Assembly: GCF_003202405.1 (NCBI RefSeq)
Contig: NZ_QJHL01000001.1
Coordinates: 1,054,001 to 1,118,000 of the forward strand
Length of the DNA: 64,000 nucleotides
From: Flavobacterium hydrophilum
Lineage (GTDB): Bacteria; Bacteroidota; Bacteroidia; Flavobacteriales; Flavobacteriaceae
Direction of reading: 5' to 3'
Shown here: positions 41,840 through 51,942 of the stretch, piece by piece
How the letters are laid out: each line of letters opens with the position of its first letter
How positions within the stretch are numbered: position 1 is the stretch's first letter
Program-made: the position numbers and the translations under genes
Notes under the pieces: generated by a model
The model's database searches: none
What the model was told of the DNA's origin: nothing
Seen by the model: only the letters and a program-made list of their open reading frames with translations

Positions 41840-44011
41840 ATGAACCAAAAATTACAAACCATTCTTTTCAAAAAGACAGTCTTTTTACTTCTGTTTTTAT
41901 TTGGGATAACAAATCAAATAACTGCTCAGCGGAATGTTGAAAAACTAAATCGAGGCCTTATTGCTACCAGAATCGACGCCAATAAGGTTTATATAGGCTG
42001 GAGAATGTTAGGGACAGAACCTACAGATGTTAGCTACAACTTATATTGTGACGGAATAAAATTAGCAGCAAGTCCGTTCACAACTACCACAAACTATACT
42101 CATGCGACCACAGCCAACGGAAGTTATACAGTCCGTGCTATTATTAACGGTGTGGAAGAACCATCTTCGGAAGCTGCAACTGTTTGGGCGAATCAATATT
42201 TAGACATTCCCATGCAGATTCCTCCCGGAGGAACTACTGTAAGCGGATCTTATACTTACGACGTAAATGATTGCAGTGTAGGAGATGTAGATGGAGACGG
42301 ACAATATGAAATCTTCGTTAAATGGGATCCTTCCAACTCAAAAGACAATTCTCAACCAGGTTTTACAGGCAATGTTTACATCGATTGCTATCGTTTAGAC
42401 GGAACACGTTTATGGAGAATTGATCTGGGAAAAAATATACGTGCCGGTGCACATTACACTCAGTTTATGGTATATGATCTGGATTCAGACGGTAAAGCCG
42501 AAATGGCTTGCAGAACTGCAGACGGAACCATAGACGGAAGCGGGATTGTTATTGGTGATGCAGCAGCAGATTACAGAAATCCTAATGGAAGTACAACTTC
42601 AACAAGCACTTATGGTGCTGTGATATCTGGCCCTGAATTTTTAACTGTCTTTAACGGATTAACAGGAAAAGCAATGGCTACAACTAATTATTTGCCTGCA
42701 CGCGGAACAGTATCTTCCTGGGGTGATAGTTATGGAGGCCGTTCAGAACGTTTTGTTGCAGCCATTGCTTATCTTGACGGATCTAAACCTAGTTTAATAA
42801 TGGGACGCGGTTACTATACAAGAATGGTTCGTGTTGCCTGGGACTGGAGAAACGGTACGCTTTCTCAACGGTGGATTTTTGACAGCACAACTTCCGGAAA
42901 TGCTGCTTATGCAGGTATGGGAAATCATCAAATGACCGTAGGTGATGTTGATGGCGACGGCAAAGACGAAATATTTAACGGTTCCAGCGGTATCAATGAC
43001 GACGGGACAAAATTATATGCTAATTCTTTAGGCCACGGTGATGCTTTACACATGACCGATATGGATCCGGATCGTCCCGGAATGGAAATATGGCAATGTC
43101 TGGAAGAACCGGCTAAATACAAAACGAACGGCCTGGTTTTCTTAGACGCTCAAACAGGGGCAACATTATGGGGAATACCCGCAAATACAGATGTAGGCCG
43201 TTGTAATGCTGCAGACATCGACCCACGTTACAAAGGATATGAATGTTTTGGCAGCGCTGGAATAAAAGATGCTGGTACAGGGGTTACAACTACTACAAAC
43301 TTTTTAATGGATTGTAAAGGAAACCTGATCAGCAATAAAAAACCAACGCAGAATTTTTCTATCTGGTGGGATGGGGATTTGAACCGTGAATTATTAGATT
43401 CAAACAAAATTGACAAATGGGATTATATGAATGGAAAAACAGTTAATATGTTAACTGCTACAGGATATAGCTCAAATAATACTACCAAAGCAACGCCCTG
43501 TTTAAGCGCGGATCTTTTTGGAGACTGGCGTGAAGAAGTGATATTTCGAAAAACAGATAATACTTCTATCCGAATTTACACTACCAACATTTCAACCACT
43601 AACAGATTATATACCTTGATGCACGATCCTCAATACAGAGTAGCGATAGCCTGGCAAAATTCAGCTTACAACCAGCCGCCGCATCCCGGGTTTTATTTAG
43701 GCGTAGATATGGCTCCTCAAACGAAACCAAATGTAGTTATATCAAACGAAACCTTATCGACAGATAATTTTTCAAATGGAAAATCTTCGCCAAATGCAGT
43801 TGTTTATCCAAATCCGTCAAACCAGACTTTTACTATTGCTGCAGAGGGTAAATTTAGTTACACTATCCACAATATCCTTGGACAGCAAACGGGTAAAGGT
43901 AAGGGTGAAAATGAATTGGAAGTGAAAGATATTGCAGCTTTACCGGGAGTATATATTGTTACCATTAAAACTGAAAGAGGAGTTTCTACCATAAAACTGA
44001 TTAAAGAATAA
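41840..44011 (+). CDS. PL11 rhamnogalacturonan endolyase with T9SS sorting domain
   Basis: Cleaves the rhamnogalacturonan I backbone by beta-elimination. Signal peptide ends at QITAQ. RNVEKLNRGLIATRIDANKV starts the PL11 fold, followed by calcium-binding propeller repeats of the DVDGDG type (VGDVDGDGQYEIFVKWDPSN, DLDSDGKAEMACRTADGT, VGDVDGDGKDEIF). LFGDWREEVIFR and YTLMHDPQYRVAIAWQN are typical of YesW-like enzymes. The last 75 or so residues are a T9SS sorting domain (VYPNPSNQTFTIAA, LPGVYIVTIKTERG). With 723 residues, it is secreted or surface-bound, unlike most partners in this operon. Confidence 0.95.
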   Translation: MNQKLQTILFKKTVFLLLFLFGITNQITAQRNVEKLNRGLIATRIDANKVYIGWRMLGTEPTDVSYNLYCDGIKLAASPFTTTTNYTHATTANGSYTVRAIINGVEEPSSEAATVWANQYLDIPMQIPPGGTTVSGSYTYDVNDCSVGDVDGDGQYEIFVKWDPSNSKDNSQPGFTGNVYIDCYRLDGTRLWRIDLGKNIRAGAHYTQFMVYDLDSDGKAEMACRTADGTIDGSGIVIGDAAADYRNPNGSTTSTSTYGAVISGPEFLTVFNGLTGKAMATTNYLPARGTVSSWGDSYGGRSERFVAAIAYLDGSKPSLIMGRGYYTRMVRVAWDWRNGTLSQRWIFDSTTSGNAAYAGMGNHQMTVGDVDGDGKDEIFNGSSGINDDGTKLYANSLGHGDALHMTDMDPDRPGMEIWQCLEEPAKYKTNGLVFLDAQTGATLWGIPANTDVGRCNAADIDPRYKGYECFGSAGIKDAGTGVTTTTNFLMDCKGNLISNKKPTQNFSIWWDGDLNRELLDSNKIDKWDYMNGKTVNMLTATGYSSNNTTKATPCLSADLFGDWREEVIFRKTDNTSIRIYTTNISTTNRLYTLMHDPQYRVAIAWQNSAYNQPPHPGFYLGVDMAPQTKPNVVISNETLSTDNFSNGKSSPNAVVYPNPSNQTFTIAAEGKFSYTIHNILGQQTGKGKGENELEVKDIAALPGVYIVTIKTERGVSTIKLIKE

Positions 44012-44040
44012 TCTGAAACGGGTTAACTAATATAAAATTA

Positions 44041-46509
44041 ATGAATAAGACTAAAATCACTGTAATTTTTATATGGGTATTGACAGGTATTTTTCAGGTT
44101 AATGCACAGCAAAAATTAAAGCTGCAATATGATAAACCCGCCACAAACTGGAATGAAGCTTTGCCTCTTGGCAACGGTCGTTTGGGGGCAATGGTATTTG
44201 GAAATCCACAAAAAGAAGAACTTCAGTTAAACGAAGAAACAGTTTGGGCTGGTGAACCCGGAAATAATGTGCCTAAAAATGTATTTTCAAATATTGAGGA
44301 AATCAGAAAATTAATATTTGCAGGAAAAAATAAAGAAGCTCAGGATTTAGCCAATACAACATTTCCCAGACAAACTCCAAAAGATTTAAATTACGGGATG
44401 CCTTACCAAACAGTGGGAAGTCTGTGGCTGGAATTTCCGGGTCATGAAAAGTATGCAGATTATCAACGTGATTTAGATATACAAAAAGCGGTTTCATCTG
44501 TAACTTATAAAGCAAATGGAGTAAGTTATAAAAGAGAATTTTTGACTTCTTTCTCTGATGATGTTATTTTGATCAAAGTGACCGCGAGTAAGAAAAAAAG
44601 CATTAGTTTTTCTTTATCAGCGACAAGTCCTCAATTGTTGAGCAATTTCAAAACTCAGGAAAATAAACTGTTTTTTGAAGGAACAACGGGAAGTGTAGAC
44701 AATAAAACCGGGAAAGTAAAATTTGTTGGTCAGGCCGCCTGTACTTTAAAAGGAGGAAATTTAACTTCGATAACTGATAAGCTAATCATAAAAGATGCTG
44801 ATGAGGTTCTTATTCGTATTGCTATTGCTACCAACTTTAAAAATTACAAGGACCTTTCTGCAAAACCAACTGAAAAATCGAATGCAGTTTTGGCGAAAGC
44901 CTCTCAAAAAAGTTATGCCGAATCTTTTAAAAACCATGTAACAGCGTATCAGAAATACTTTAACAGAGTATCATTGTATTTGGGAGATTCACCACAGTCC
45001 AATAAAACTACTGATGTGAGAATAAAAGAATTTGCCAACTCTTATGATCCGCAGCTGGTGGGACTTTATTTTCAGTTCGGAAGATATTTGCTGATTTCGA
45101 GTTCACAGCCGGGAAATCAGCCGGCAAATCTTCAGGGAATCTGGAATCATAAATTAAATCCTTCCTGGGACAGCAAATACACGGTAAACATTAATACCGA
45201 AATGAATTACTGGCCGGCAGAAATAACGAATCTGAGCGAAATGCACCAGCCTTTATTTAGTATGCTGAAGGATTTGGCAATAACAGGAAAAGAAAGTGCT
45301 TCCGAAATGTATCATGCCCGTGGCTGGAATCTGCATCACAATACCGATTTATGGCGTATGACAGGAGTTGTTGATGGCGGTTTTTACGGACTTTGGCCTA
45401 TGGGTGGTGCCTGGCTTACACAACATTTATGGCAGCATTATCTGTACACAGGCGATCGTGAATTTTTAAAAGAATATTATCCTGTTCTAAAAGGAGCCGC
45501 CCAATTTTATCTGGATGTGCTTCAGGAAGAACCGGAACATAAATGGCTGGTAGTCGCACCGTCAATGTCTCCTGAAAATACATACGAGAAAAGTGTAGGT
45601 GTTTCTGCTGGAACAACAATGGACAATCAGTTGGTTTTTGATACTTTCAATAATATTGTGAATGCATCTAAAATTTTAGAAACCGATAAATCTTTTGCTG
45701 ATTCGGTTGCAGTTGCATTAAAGAGATTGCCTCCAATGCAGGTGGGACAGTATTCGCAACTGCAGGAATGGCTTCACGACTGGGATAAGCCCAACGACCA
45801 TCACAGGCATATTTCACATCTATACGGATTATTTCCTTCCGGACAAATTTCACCATTTAGAACACCTGAGCTTACAGAAGCAGCAAAAAATACCCTGATA
45901 TCAAGAGGTGATGTTTCAACAGGCTGGTCTATGGGCTGGAAGGTAAACTGGTGGGCAAGATTATTGGATGGTAACAGGGCTTTTAAATTGATAAAAGACC
46001 AATTGAGTCCTGCGCCAACAGAAAGTAAAGGAGAATCGGGAGGAACTTATCCCAATCTTTTTGACGCGCATCCGCCATTTCAAATTGATGGTAATTTTGG
46101 ATGCACAGCAGGAATTACCGAGATGCTGCTGCAAAGTTATGACGGGGCAATTTATCTGCTGCCTGCTTTACCGGATGATTTTAAAACCGGAAAAGTTACG
46201 GGTCTGAAAGCCAGGGGAGGTTTTGAAGTGGCTATCGAATGGGAAAATGGAAAAGTAAAACAGCTATCCATAAAATCTTCTTTAGGAGGAAATTGCAGGT
46301 TGCGTCTCGCAGCAGATGTTAAATTGAATGGGGCGATTCAGCTTAATGAAGCCAAAGGAGAAAATTCTAATACTTTTTATAAAGTTGAAAGTATAAAAGA
46401 GCCTTTAATTGCTGAAAAAGCAGTCTTAAAAGGCTATAAATCACCTGATACAAAACTATATGATTTTAATACCTTAGCAGGAAAAACATATACTTTCAAA
46501 GCAAAATAA
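44041..46509 (+). CDS. GH95 alpha-L-fucosidase/alpha-L-galactosidase, second copy
   Basis: Paralogue of the GH95 enzyme at 30469, 822 residues, signal peptide ending at VNAQQ. The domains and motifs are the same: [32 protein letters not shown] (Asn383, Asn385), Glu512 in APSMSPENT and Asp683 in FQIDGNFG. Thr381 again replaces the His of AfcA. The [18 protein letters not shown] change between the copies near the acid/base suggests a different leaving group or linkage. It starts 29 bp after PL11 and precedes PL10. Confidence 0.9.
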   Translation: MNKTKITVIFIWVLTGIFQVNAQQKLKLQYDKPATNWNEALPLGNGRLGAMVFGNPQKEELQLNEETVWAGEPGNNVPKNVFSNIEEIRKLIFAGKNKEAQDLANTTFPRQTPKDLNYGMPYQTVGSLWLEFPGHEKYADYQRDLDIQKAVSSVTYKANGVSYKREFLTSFSDDVILIKVTASKKKSISFSLSATSPQLLSNFKTQENKLFFEGTTGSVDNKTGKVKFVGQAACTLKGGNLTSITDKLIIKDADEVLIRIAIATNFKNYKDLSAKPTEKSNAVLAKASQKSYAESFKNHVTAYQKYFNRVSLYLGDSPQSNKTTDVRIKEFANSYDPQLVGLYFQFGRYLLISSSQPGNQPANLQGIWNHKLNPSWDSKYTVNINTEMNYWPAEITNLSEMHQPLFSMLKDLAITGKESASEMYHARGWNLHHNTDLWRMTGVVDGGFYGLWPMGGAWLTQHLWQHYLYTGDREFLKEYYPVLKGAAQFYLDVLQEEPEHKWLVVAPSMSPENTYEKSVGVSAGTTMDNQLVFDTFNNIVNASKILETDKSFADSVAVALKRLPPMQVGQYSQLQEWLHDWDKPNDHHRHISHLYGLFPSGQISPFRTPELTEAAKNTLISRGDVSTGWSMGWKVNWWARLLDGNRAFKLIKDQLSPAPTESKGESGGTYPNLFDAHPPFQIDGNFGCTAGITEMLLQSYDGAIYLLPALPDDFKTGKVTGLKARGGFEVAIEWENGKVKQLSIKSSLGGNCRLRLAADVKLNGAIQLNEAKGENSNTFYKVESIKEPLIAEKAVLKGYKSPDTKLYDFNTLAGKTYTFKAK

Positions 46510-46535
46510 TTTCTATTAACTAATAATATCTCAAA

Positions 46536-48107
46536 ATGAAAATTTATAAATCAGTAATAAGCCTGTTTTTTGTGCTTTTATCTTTATCCTGTTCTTCTGA
46601 TCACGATGAAAAACCAGTAAAAATAACCTCAATGGTGATAAGCGGTGACAATACATTAAGTGCCGAATCAAAACAGCTGACTGTAGTAGTTACACCAAGT
46701 AATGCTGCAAACAAAGAAGTTACATGGAGTGTTTCAGATCCGGCAATTGCTGTAATTACCGAAACAGGTCTTTTGACAGGTATAAAAAATGGTACAGTAA
46801 AAGTAACGGCTGCAGCCAAAGACGGCTCTGGTGTTAAGGCAGAAAAAAACTATACGGTTTCAGGAATCACTGAACCTGTTGTTCTGATTCAGAGTATCAC
46901 AATTAATCAGGCTGTTGTAACCGATGGAAAGCCAATTCAGTTGAGCGCACAGATTGCTCCGGCAAATGCGACTACTAAAACACTGACCTGGACCACTTCA
47001 AGCCAGGCGATTGGACCAATTAGCGCTGATGGATTACTGACTCCAAAAATGAACGGTACGGTTACACTAACAGCAACTTCTGCAGACGGAAGCGGGAAAA
47101 GTGCTCAGCTTCAGATTGTTATTTCGGGTGTTACAACAGTTTACGCAACAACAGTTAGAGCAGAAAGTATATTGGTTTGGCAAAGAAATAACGGAGGCTG
47201 GGGCAAAGCTGTTGCCGATTTAAATGATTATAATACAGCACAAACACAATCTCAAATAACAACAGCATTAAATTCTAAGAACAATACAGATACAACTATT
47301 GACAACGGACACGTAGTAACAGAACTAAGATGGCTTCTGGCAGATTATAAAACAACGAATAATCCAAATTATTTGCTTGCGGCCGAAAAAGCACTTGATT
47401 TTTTGTTTACAGCGCAATATGCCAATGGGGGATGGCCTCAGTATTATCCTGATAAAAGCGGCTACAGACACCAAATAACCTATAATGACGGGGCAATAGC
47501 CAATGTAATGAATGTGATGTGGGATATCCAAAAAGGGAAAAACAATTTAGAACTGACTAACCCGACTTATAAAGAAAAAGCAGTAACAGCTTTCAATAAA
47601 GGAATTGATATTATTCTTAAAACTCAGATTACGTATAAAGGCAAAAAAACGGTTTGGTGCGCCCAGCATGATGAAGTGACTTTATTGCCTGCTTTGGCAA
47701 GAGCGTATGAATTGCCAACATTCAGCGGTTCGGAATCTGTGGGGATTGTACGAGTTTTAATGTTGGTTGAACAGCCTTCTGCAGAGATAAAACAAGCTGT
47801 TAAAGACGCTGTTGACTGGTTTAATGGTGCTAAACTTACCGGAATTGCAACTCAAAAAATCAATGACGCCAATCAGCCTTCCGGGCAGGATGTAATCGTT
47901 GTTTCTTCTCCGGGGAATGTTATATGGGCAAGATTTTATGATTTACAAAATAATTTACCTTTGTTCTGTGGACGTGACGGAATTCCAAAGTTGACACTGG
48001 CCGAAATTGAAAACGAAAGAAGAGTAGGTTATTCGTGGTATGGCAACTGGCCGTCAGGCTTAATAGGTTCTGAATACACGAACTGGAAATCGAAACATGG
48101 TTTATAA
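46536..48107 (+). CDS. PL10 pectate lyase lipoprotein with two Ig-like domains
   Basis: Calcium-dependent lyase of polygalacturonate. Lipobox SLSC gives Cys19, so it is anchored. Two BIG2-type Ig-like domains (about 28-112 and 115-200) are visible by their matching ends TGLLTGIKNGTVKVTAAAKD and DGLLTPKMNGTVTLTATSAD. The PL10 (alpha/alpha)3 catalytic domain (about 203-523) has RNNGGWGKAV, GGWPQYYPDKSGYRHQITYN and VWCAQHDEVTLLPALARAYE. It is placed to cut demethylated homogalacturonan at the cell surface after CE8 action. Confidence 0.95.
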   Translation: MKIYKSVISLFFVLLSLSCSSDHDEKPVKITSMVISGDNTLSAESKQLTVVVTPSNAANKEVTWSVSDPAIAVITETGLLTGIKNGTVKVTAAAKDGSGVKAEKNYTVSGITEPVVLIQSITINQAVVTDGKPIQLSAQIAPANATTKTLTWTTSSQAIGPISADGLLTPKMNGTVTLTATSADGSGKSAQLQIVISGVTTVYATTVRAESILVWQRNNGGWGKAVADLNDYNTAQTQSQITTALNSKNNTDTTIDNGHVVTELRWLLADYKTTNNPNYLLAAEKALDFLFTAQYANGGWPQYYPDKSGYRHQITYNDGAIANVMNVMWDIQKGKNNLELTNPTYKEKAVTAFNKGIDIILKTQITYKGKKTVWCAQHDEVTLLPALARAYELPTFSGSESVGIVRVLMLVEQPSAEIKQAVKDAVDWFNGAKLTGIATQKINDANQPSGQDVIVVSSPGNVIWARFYDLQNNLPLFCGRDGIPKLTLAEIENERRVGYSWYGNWPSGLIGSEYTNWKSKHGL

Positions 48108-48132
48108 AATAATAACCGATTAAATAATAGTA

Positions 48133-49140
48133 ATGAGAATAGTACAAAAGTTTTGCAAAAGTGGAAGACTGAAAACAATATTGTTTTTGGTAATTTCTTT
48201 CCAAAGTTTAAATGCACAATATCTTGAAGGAATAACAAATGTAAGAGACACTTCTTTTGCTACATCTACTGCTTTCAAGAAAACGCTGAAATATTTCCCA
48301 AATATTACGATGGTTCCGGAAATGCATTTTGATTTTGTAAAACAAAAAAATGATATTGTGTACTGTTCTTATGGAAAGCGTAAAATGAAACTGGATGCTT
48401 TTTTTTCTAAAAATGAAAAGAAAACCCAAACGGCAATCATTATCATTCACGGTGGTGGCTGGCGTTCCGGAAGCAGACAGCAGCATCATCAAATGGCACA
48501 AAAGCTGGCAAGTTTGGGCTATGTATGTTTTACGCCCGAATATCGTCTTTCAACTGAAGCACTTTTTCCGGCAGCTGTTTATGATGTAAAGGCTGCTATC
48601 CGTTGGGTTCGGGAAAATGCTAAGCAATACAATGTCAATCCAAACCAAATTGTATCACTTGGGTTTTCAGCAGGTGGAGAATTAGCCGCTTTTATGGGGA
48701 CCACAGGAAATATGCCGCTCTTTGAGGGCGTTGTTACCAATTCAAGCTCAAAATCACAGGTAAATGCAGTTGTGGACATCGATGGTACATTGGCATTTAT
48801 ACATCCTGAATCTAGTGAAGGTGATGACAGCAAAAAAAAATCGGCTGGAACGTATTGGTTTGGCTATTCCATGAAAGAGAATCCAAAGTTGTGGGAAGCT
48901 GCAGCTCCATTGAGTTATGTAAATGCGAGTACACCACCAACCTTATTCATCAATAGTTCGGTTGCCAGAATGCATGCCGGACGTGATGATTACAGAAAGG
49001 TCTTGGATGCAAACGGTATTTATTCAGAAGTGCATGAATTCGAAAATTCTCCGCATGCTTTTTGCCTTTTTAACCCGTGGTTTGAACCCACTATTCAATA
49101 TATAGATGCATTTTTAACTAAAGTTTTCCCAGTTAAATAA
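48133..49140 (+). CDS. Exported alpha/beta-hydrolase carbohydrate esterase
   Basis: A 335-residue esterase of the BD-FAE/hormone-sensitive-lipase-like group. A signal peptide ends near SLNAQY. IIIHGGGWRSGS forms the oxyanion hole. Ser179 in GFSAGGELA is the nucleophile, and His is in FENSPHAFCLF with an Asp between them (RDDYRKVLD region). It lies between PL10 and CE12 in the pectin operon, so it probably removes acetyl or other acyl groups from pectin fragments. The acyl group is inferred only. Confidence 0.85.
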   Translation: MRIVQKFCKSGRLKTILFLVISFQSLNAQYLEGITNVRDTSFATSTAFKKTLKYFPNITMVPEMHFDFVKQKNDIVYCSYGKRKMKLDAFFSKNEKKTQTAIIIIHGGGWRSGSRQQHHQMAQKLASLGYVCFTPEYRLSTEALFPAAVYDVKAAIRWVRENAKQYNVNPNQIVSLGFSAGGELAAFMGTTGNMPLFEGVVTNSSSKSQVNAVVDIDGTLAFIHPESSEGDDSKKKSAGTYWFGYSMKENPKLWEAAAPLSYVNASTPPTLFINSSVARMHAGRDDYRKVLDANGIYSEVHEFENSPHAFCLFNPWFEPTIQYIDAFLTKVFPVK

Positions 49141-49176
49141 CAACTTTGGATCACAGCTTAATTACTATTTAAACGT

Positions 49177-49986
49177 ATGAAATCAACAGTAATAAAATCA
49201 ATAGCTTATTTAACCATATTAGGTTTTCTAATGGCTTTTAGCCTGAAGTCAAAAAAAGTAACTACAATATACTTAATTGGAGATTCTACTATGGCAGATT
49301 ATGCCAACAATTATGAACCTGGTAAAGATTATATGAAAGTAAGATATCCGGTAACAGGCTGGGGACAGGTTTTTCAGCAATTTATGACATCGGACAGTCT
49401 TCATAAAATTAAGAATATCATTAAAACAGATAGTGTATTTGTTGATGACAGGGCACGCGGAGGCAGAAGTACGAGAACATTTTTTCAGGAAGGACGCTGG
49501 CGTTCTGTTTATGCAAACCTTAAAAAAGGTGATGTTGTCATAATGCAATTCGGGCATAATGACGGAGCAAAAGACAAAACAGAAAGATATGTAGATGTTG
49601 AAGGATATAAGGAATTTTTAAGATTATTTGTATCCCAGTCAAGAGAAAAAGGAGCATATCCAATAATTCTGACACCGGTAGCCAGAAATTTTCCATGGAA
49701 AGATAATGTATTAAATGATGTTCATGGAGAATACGATCAGGCTCCAAAAGATGTTGCAAAAGAGCTGAATGTTCCATTAATTGATTTGAATAAAGACTCA
49801 AGAGACTTTTTTACCAAAAAAGGGAAAGACTTTGTTACTGAAAATTATTTCATGAATTTTCCTGCAGGGCGATATGAAGCATATCCGGAAGGACAAAAAG
49901 ACAATACGCATTTTCAGACTGCGGGTGCAAAAGAGGTAGCAAGATTAGTGTTTACAGGCTTGCAAAATATCAAAAACATAAAATAA
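49177..49986 (+). CDS. CE12 rhamnogalacturonan acetylesterase (SGNH hydrolase)
   Basis: A 269-residue SGNH esterase with an N-terminal signal or anchor (YLTILGFLMAFSL). Block I is IYLIGDSTMADY with Ser37, block II has the Gly in DRARGGRSTRTF, block III is VIMQFGHNDGAKD (Asn), and block V is DNTHFQTAGAKE (Asp and His). These match RgaE/YesT-type rhamnogalacturonan acetylesterases. It would clear acetyl groups from RG-I, helping PL11. The GH28 gene follows after 19 bp. Confidence 0.95.
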   Translation: MKSTVIKSIAYLTILGFLMAFSLKSKKVTTIYLIGDSTMADYANNYEPGKDYMKVRYPVTGWGQVFQQFMTSDSLHKIKNIIKTDSVFVDDRARGGRSTRTFFQEGRWRSVYANLKKGDVVIMQFGHNDGAKDKTERYVDVEGYKEFLRLFVSQSREKGAYPIILTPVARNFPWKDNVLNDVHGEYDQAPKDVAKELNVPLIDLNKDSRDFFTKKGKDFVTENYFMNFPAGRYEAYPEGQKDNTHFQTAGAKEVARLVFTGLQNIKNIK

Positions 49987-50005
49987 TAGAATTAAAATTA
50001 TCGAA

Positions 50006-51703
50006 ATGCACTATTCTGCCAAAATTATATTTGCCGTTTTAAGTCTTGCTTTGTTTTCTTTAAATGCCAATGCACAACTGTCTAATAAGCAATTAACAAT
50101 AAACGAAGTCTACAAAAATGTAGAATTCCCAATGCCAAAAGTAAAAGAGGCTGCATTTCCTGCTTACGAAATAACTATTTCTCAATTTGGCGCAATTGGT
50201 GATGGCATATTTAAAAACACCGAAGCAATTGCTAAAGCGATTAATCATGTTTCAGTGAAAGGAGGAGGAAAGGTAATTGTTCCTTCCGGTATCTGGCTTA
50301 CGGGTCCGATAACACTTAAAAGCAACATTAATTTACATCTGAATAATGGGGCTATTTTACTTTTTAGCCGTGATTTTAACGACTATCCTTTGCAAAAAGT
50401 AAGCTTTGAAGGCTTAAATTCGTATCGTTGTGTTTCGCCAATAAATGCAAAAGGAGCAAAGAATATCGCCATGACAGGCGAGGGCATTATTGACGGAAAT
50501 GGTGACGCCTGGAGACCAGTCAAAAAAATGAAAATGACCGATAATCAGTGGAATAATATCGTAAAATCAGGGGGTGTTTTGTCTAATGATGGCAAAATGT
50601 GGTTTCCTTCTGAAGGGGCAAAGAAAGGAAATGAGGTGATAGCAACAATTAATTTTCAGGTCGATGAAAACGATAAAGAACTAAATGCAATAAAAGATTT
50701 TTTGCGTCCGGTTATGGTTAGTTTGGTAGATTGCAAACAGGTAGTATTAGATGGTCCTACGTTTCAAAACTCACCTGCATGGAATCTTCATCCTTTAATG
50801 TGTGAGGATGTTATTATAAGGAACCTGTCGATTAGAAACCCATGGTATTCGCAGAATGGTGATGGTTTAGATTTAGAATCATGCAAAAATGTACTGGTTT
50901 ACAATAATACTTTTGATGTAGGAGATGATGCTATCTGCCTCAAATCCGGGAAAGATAAAGATGGAAGGGACAGGAATTTGCCAACAGAAAATGTTATCGT
51001 GAAAAATAATGTGGTATACCATGCCCATGGCGGATTTGTTGTAGGCAGCGAAATGTCCGGTGGTGTTAAAAATGTGCATGTTTCCAATTGTTCTTTTATA
51101 GGAACAGATATTGGTTTGCGTTTTAAAAGCACCCGCGGAAGAGGCGGAGTTGTTGAAAATATTTATATTTCGAATATTAACATGACCAATATCGTGACAG
51201 AAGCCATTGGTTTCAATCTTTTTTATGGCGGAAGCATACCAAATTTAGAAGATCAGGATTTAAAAGCTCAGATTAAAGAAGATAAGCAATATAAGATTAC
51301 AGAGGAAACGCCTTCTTTTAAAAACATTTTCATGGAAAATATTCAGGTGGCAGGAGCCGATAAAGCAGCTTTTTTTATGGGATTGCCTGAAATGAATTTA
51401 AAAAATATCCAGTTAAAAAATTCGATATTGAAAGCAGACCACGGAATCGAAATCATTGACGCTGACGGAATGCAGTTTACGAACGTAAAAATAATATCCC
51501 CAAAATCTAATGAAGTAACTATTTTTAACGGGAAAAATTTAAAATTTCAGGGTATTGCATTTGATGAAGTTTCAGATACAAAAGTTAGGATTTTAGGTGC
51601 TGAAACGCAAAATATTTCTTTTAGAAAAAAAGATTTTAAAACATCTGACAAACCAATCCTATTTAGTGAAAAAGTAAAAACTTCTGAAATTATTTATGAG
51701 TAA
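50006..51703 (+). CDS. GH28 polygalacturonase-family enzyme
   Basis: Exported inverting hydrolase of 565 residues, signal peptide ending at NANAQL. The beta-helix carries the GH28 residues: Asp286 and Asp289 in NGDGLDLES, Asp307-Asp308 in VGDDAICLKSGKD, His341 in HGGFVVGSE and the RFKSTRGRGG motif. A long insertion near 165-210 (KMTDNQWNNIVKSGGV) is seen in Bacteroidota exo-acting and RG-type members. It is the last gene of operon 2 and would turn oligogalacturonides or RG fragments into monomers. Confidence 0.94.
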   Translation: MHYSAKIIFAVLSLALFSLNANAQLSNKQLTINEVYKNVEFPMPKVKEAAFPAYEITISQFGAIGDGIFKNTEAIAKAINHVSVKGGGKVIVPSGIWLTGPITLKSNINLHLNNGAILLFSRDFNDYPLQKVSFEGLNSYRCVSPINAKGAKNIAMTGEGIIDGNGDAWRPVKKMKMTDNQWNNIVKSGGVLSNDGKMWFPSEGAKKGNEVIATINFQVDENDKELNAIKDFLRPVMVSLVDCKQVVLDGPTFQNSPAWNLHPLMCEDVIIRNLSIRNPWYSQNGDGLDLESCKNVLVYNNTFDVGDDAICLKSGKDKDGRDRNLPTENVIVKNNVVYHAHGGFVVGSEMSGGVKNVHVSNCSFIGTDIGLRFKSTRGRGGVVENIYISNINMTNIVTEAIGFNLFYGGSIPNLEDQDLKAQIKEDKQYKITEETPSFKNIFMENIQVAGADKAAFFMGLPEMNLKNIQLKNSILKADHGIEIIDADGMQFTNVKIISPKSNEVTIFNGKNLKFQGIAFDEVSDTKVRILGAETQNISFRKKDFKTSDKPILFSEKVKTSEIIYE

Positions 51704-51734
51704 AACACAATCAGATGTTTTGCCTTTATACTGA

Positions 51735-51782
51735 AAATACGTTTGATGTAATTGATTAAAGTTAATTGCATCAAACGTATTT
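51735..51782. terminator. Strong hairpin between convergent GH28 and hybrid regulator genes
   Basis: AAATACGTTTGATG (51735-51748) pairs with CATCAAACGTATTT (51769-51782), and TAATT/AATT bases extend the stem inward. It ends operon 2 on the plus strand and lies within reach of the convergent regulator transcript. Confidence 0.8.
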
Positions 51783-51802
51783 GTAATTTTTAGCAAATCT
51801 TC

Positions 51803-51877
51803 CCTTTTAGCCCCGATTGTAGTGGAAATCCTTGTAAGCCGGGGTTCGGCTTACAAGATTGTAGCGGAAAGCGGGAC
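51803..51877. repeat. Palindromic repeat of the flavobacterial AGCCCCGAT...GCGGGAC type
   Basis: CTTGTAAGCC (51831-51840) and GGCTTACAAG (51848-51857) form a perfect stem with a 7-bp loop. GATTGTAGTGGAAA on the left and GATTGTAGCGGAAA on the right are direct repeats around it; AGCCCC and GCGGGA bound the element. From memory such elements are common between flavobacterial genes. It lies between convergent genes. Confidence 0.75.
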
Positions 51878-51942
51878 GATGCCGGCTGAAAATGCCAAAT
51901 GATGCTGCTTCAAAAAAAATAATTAAACTGAGATCAAACGGT

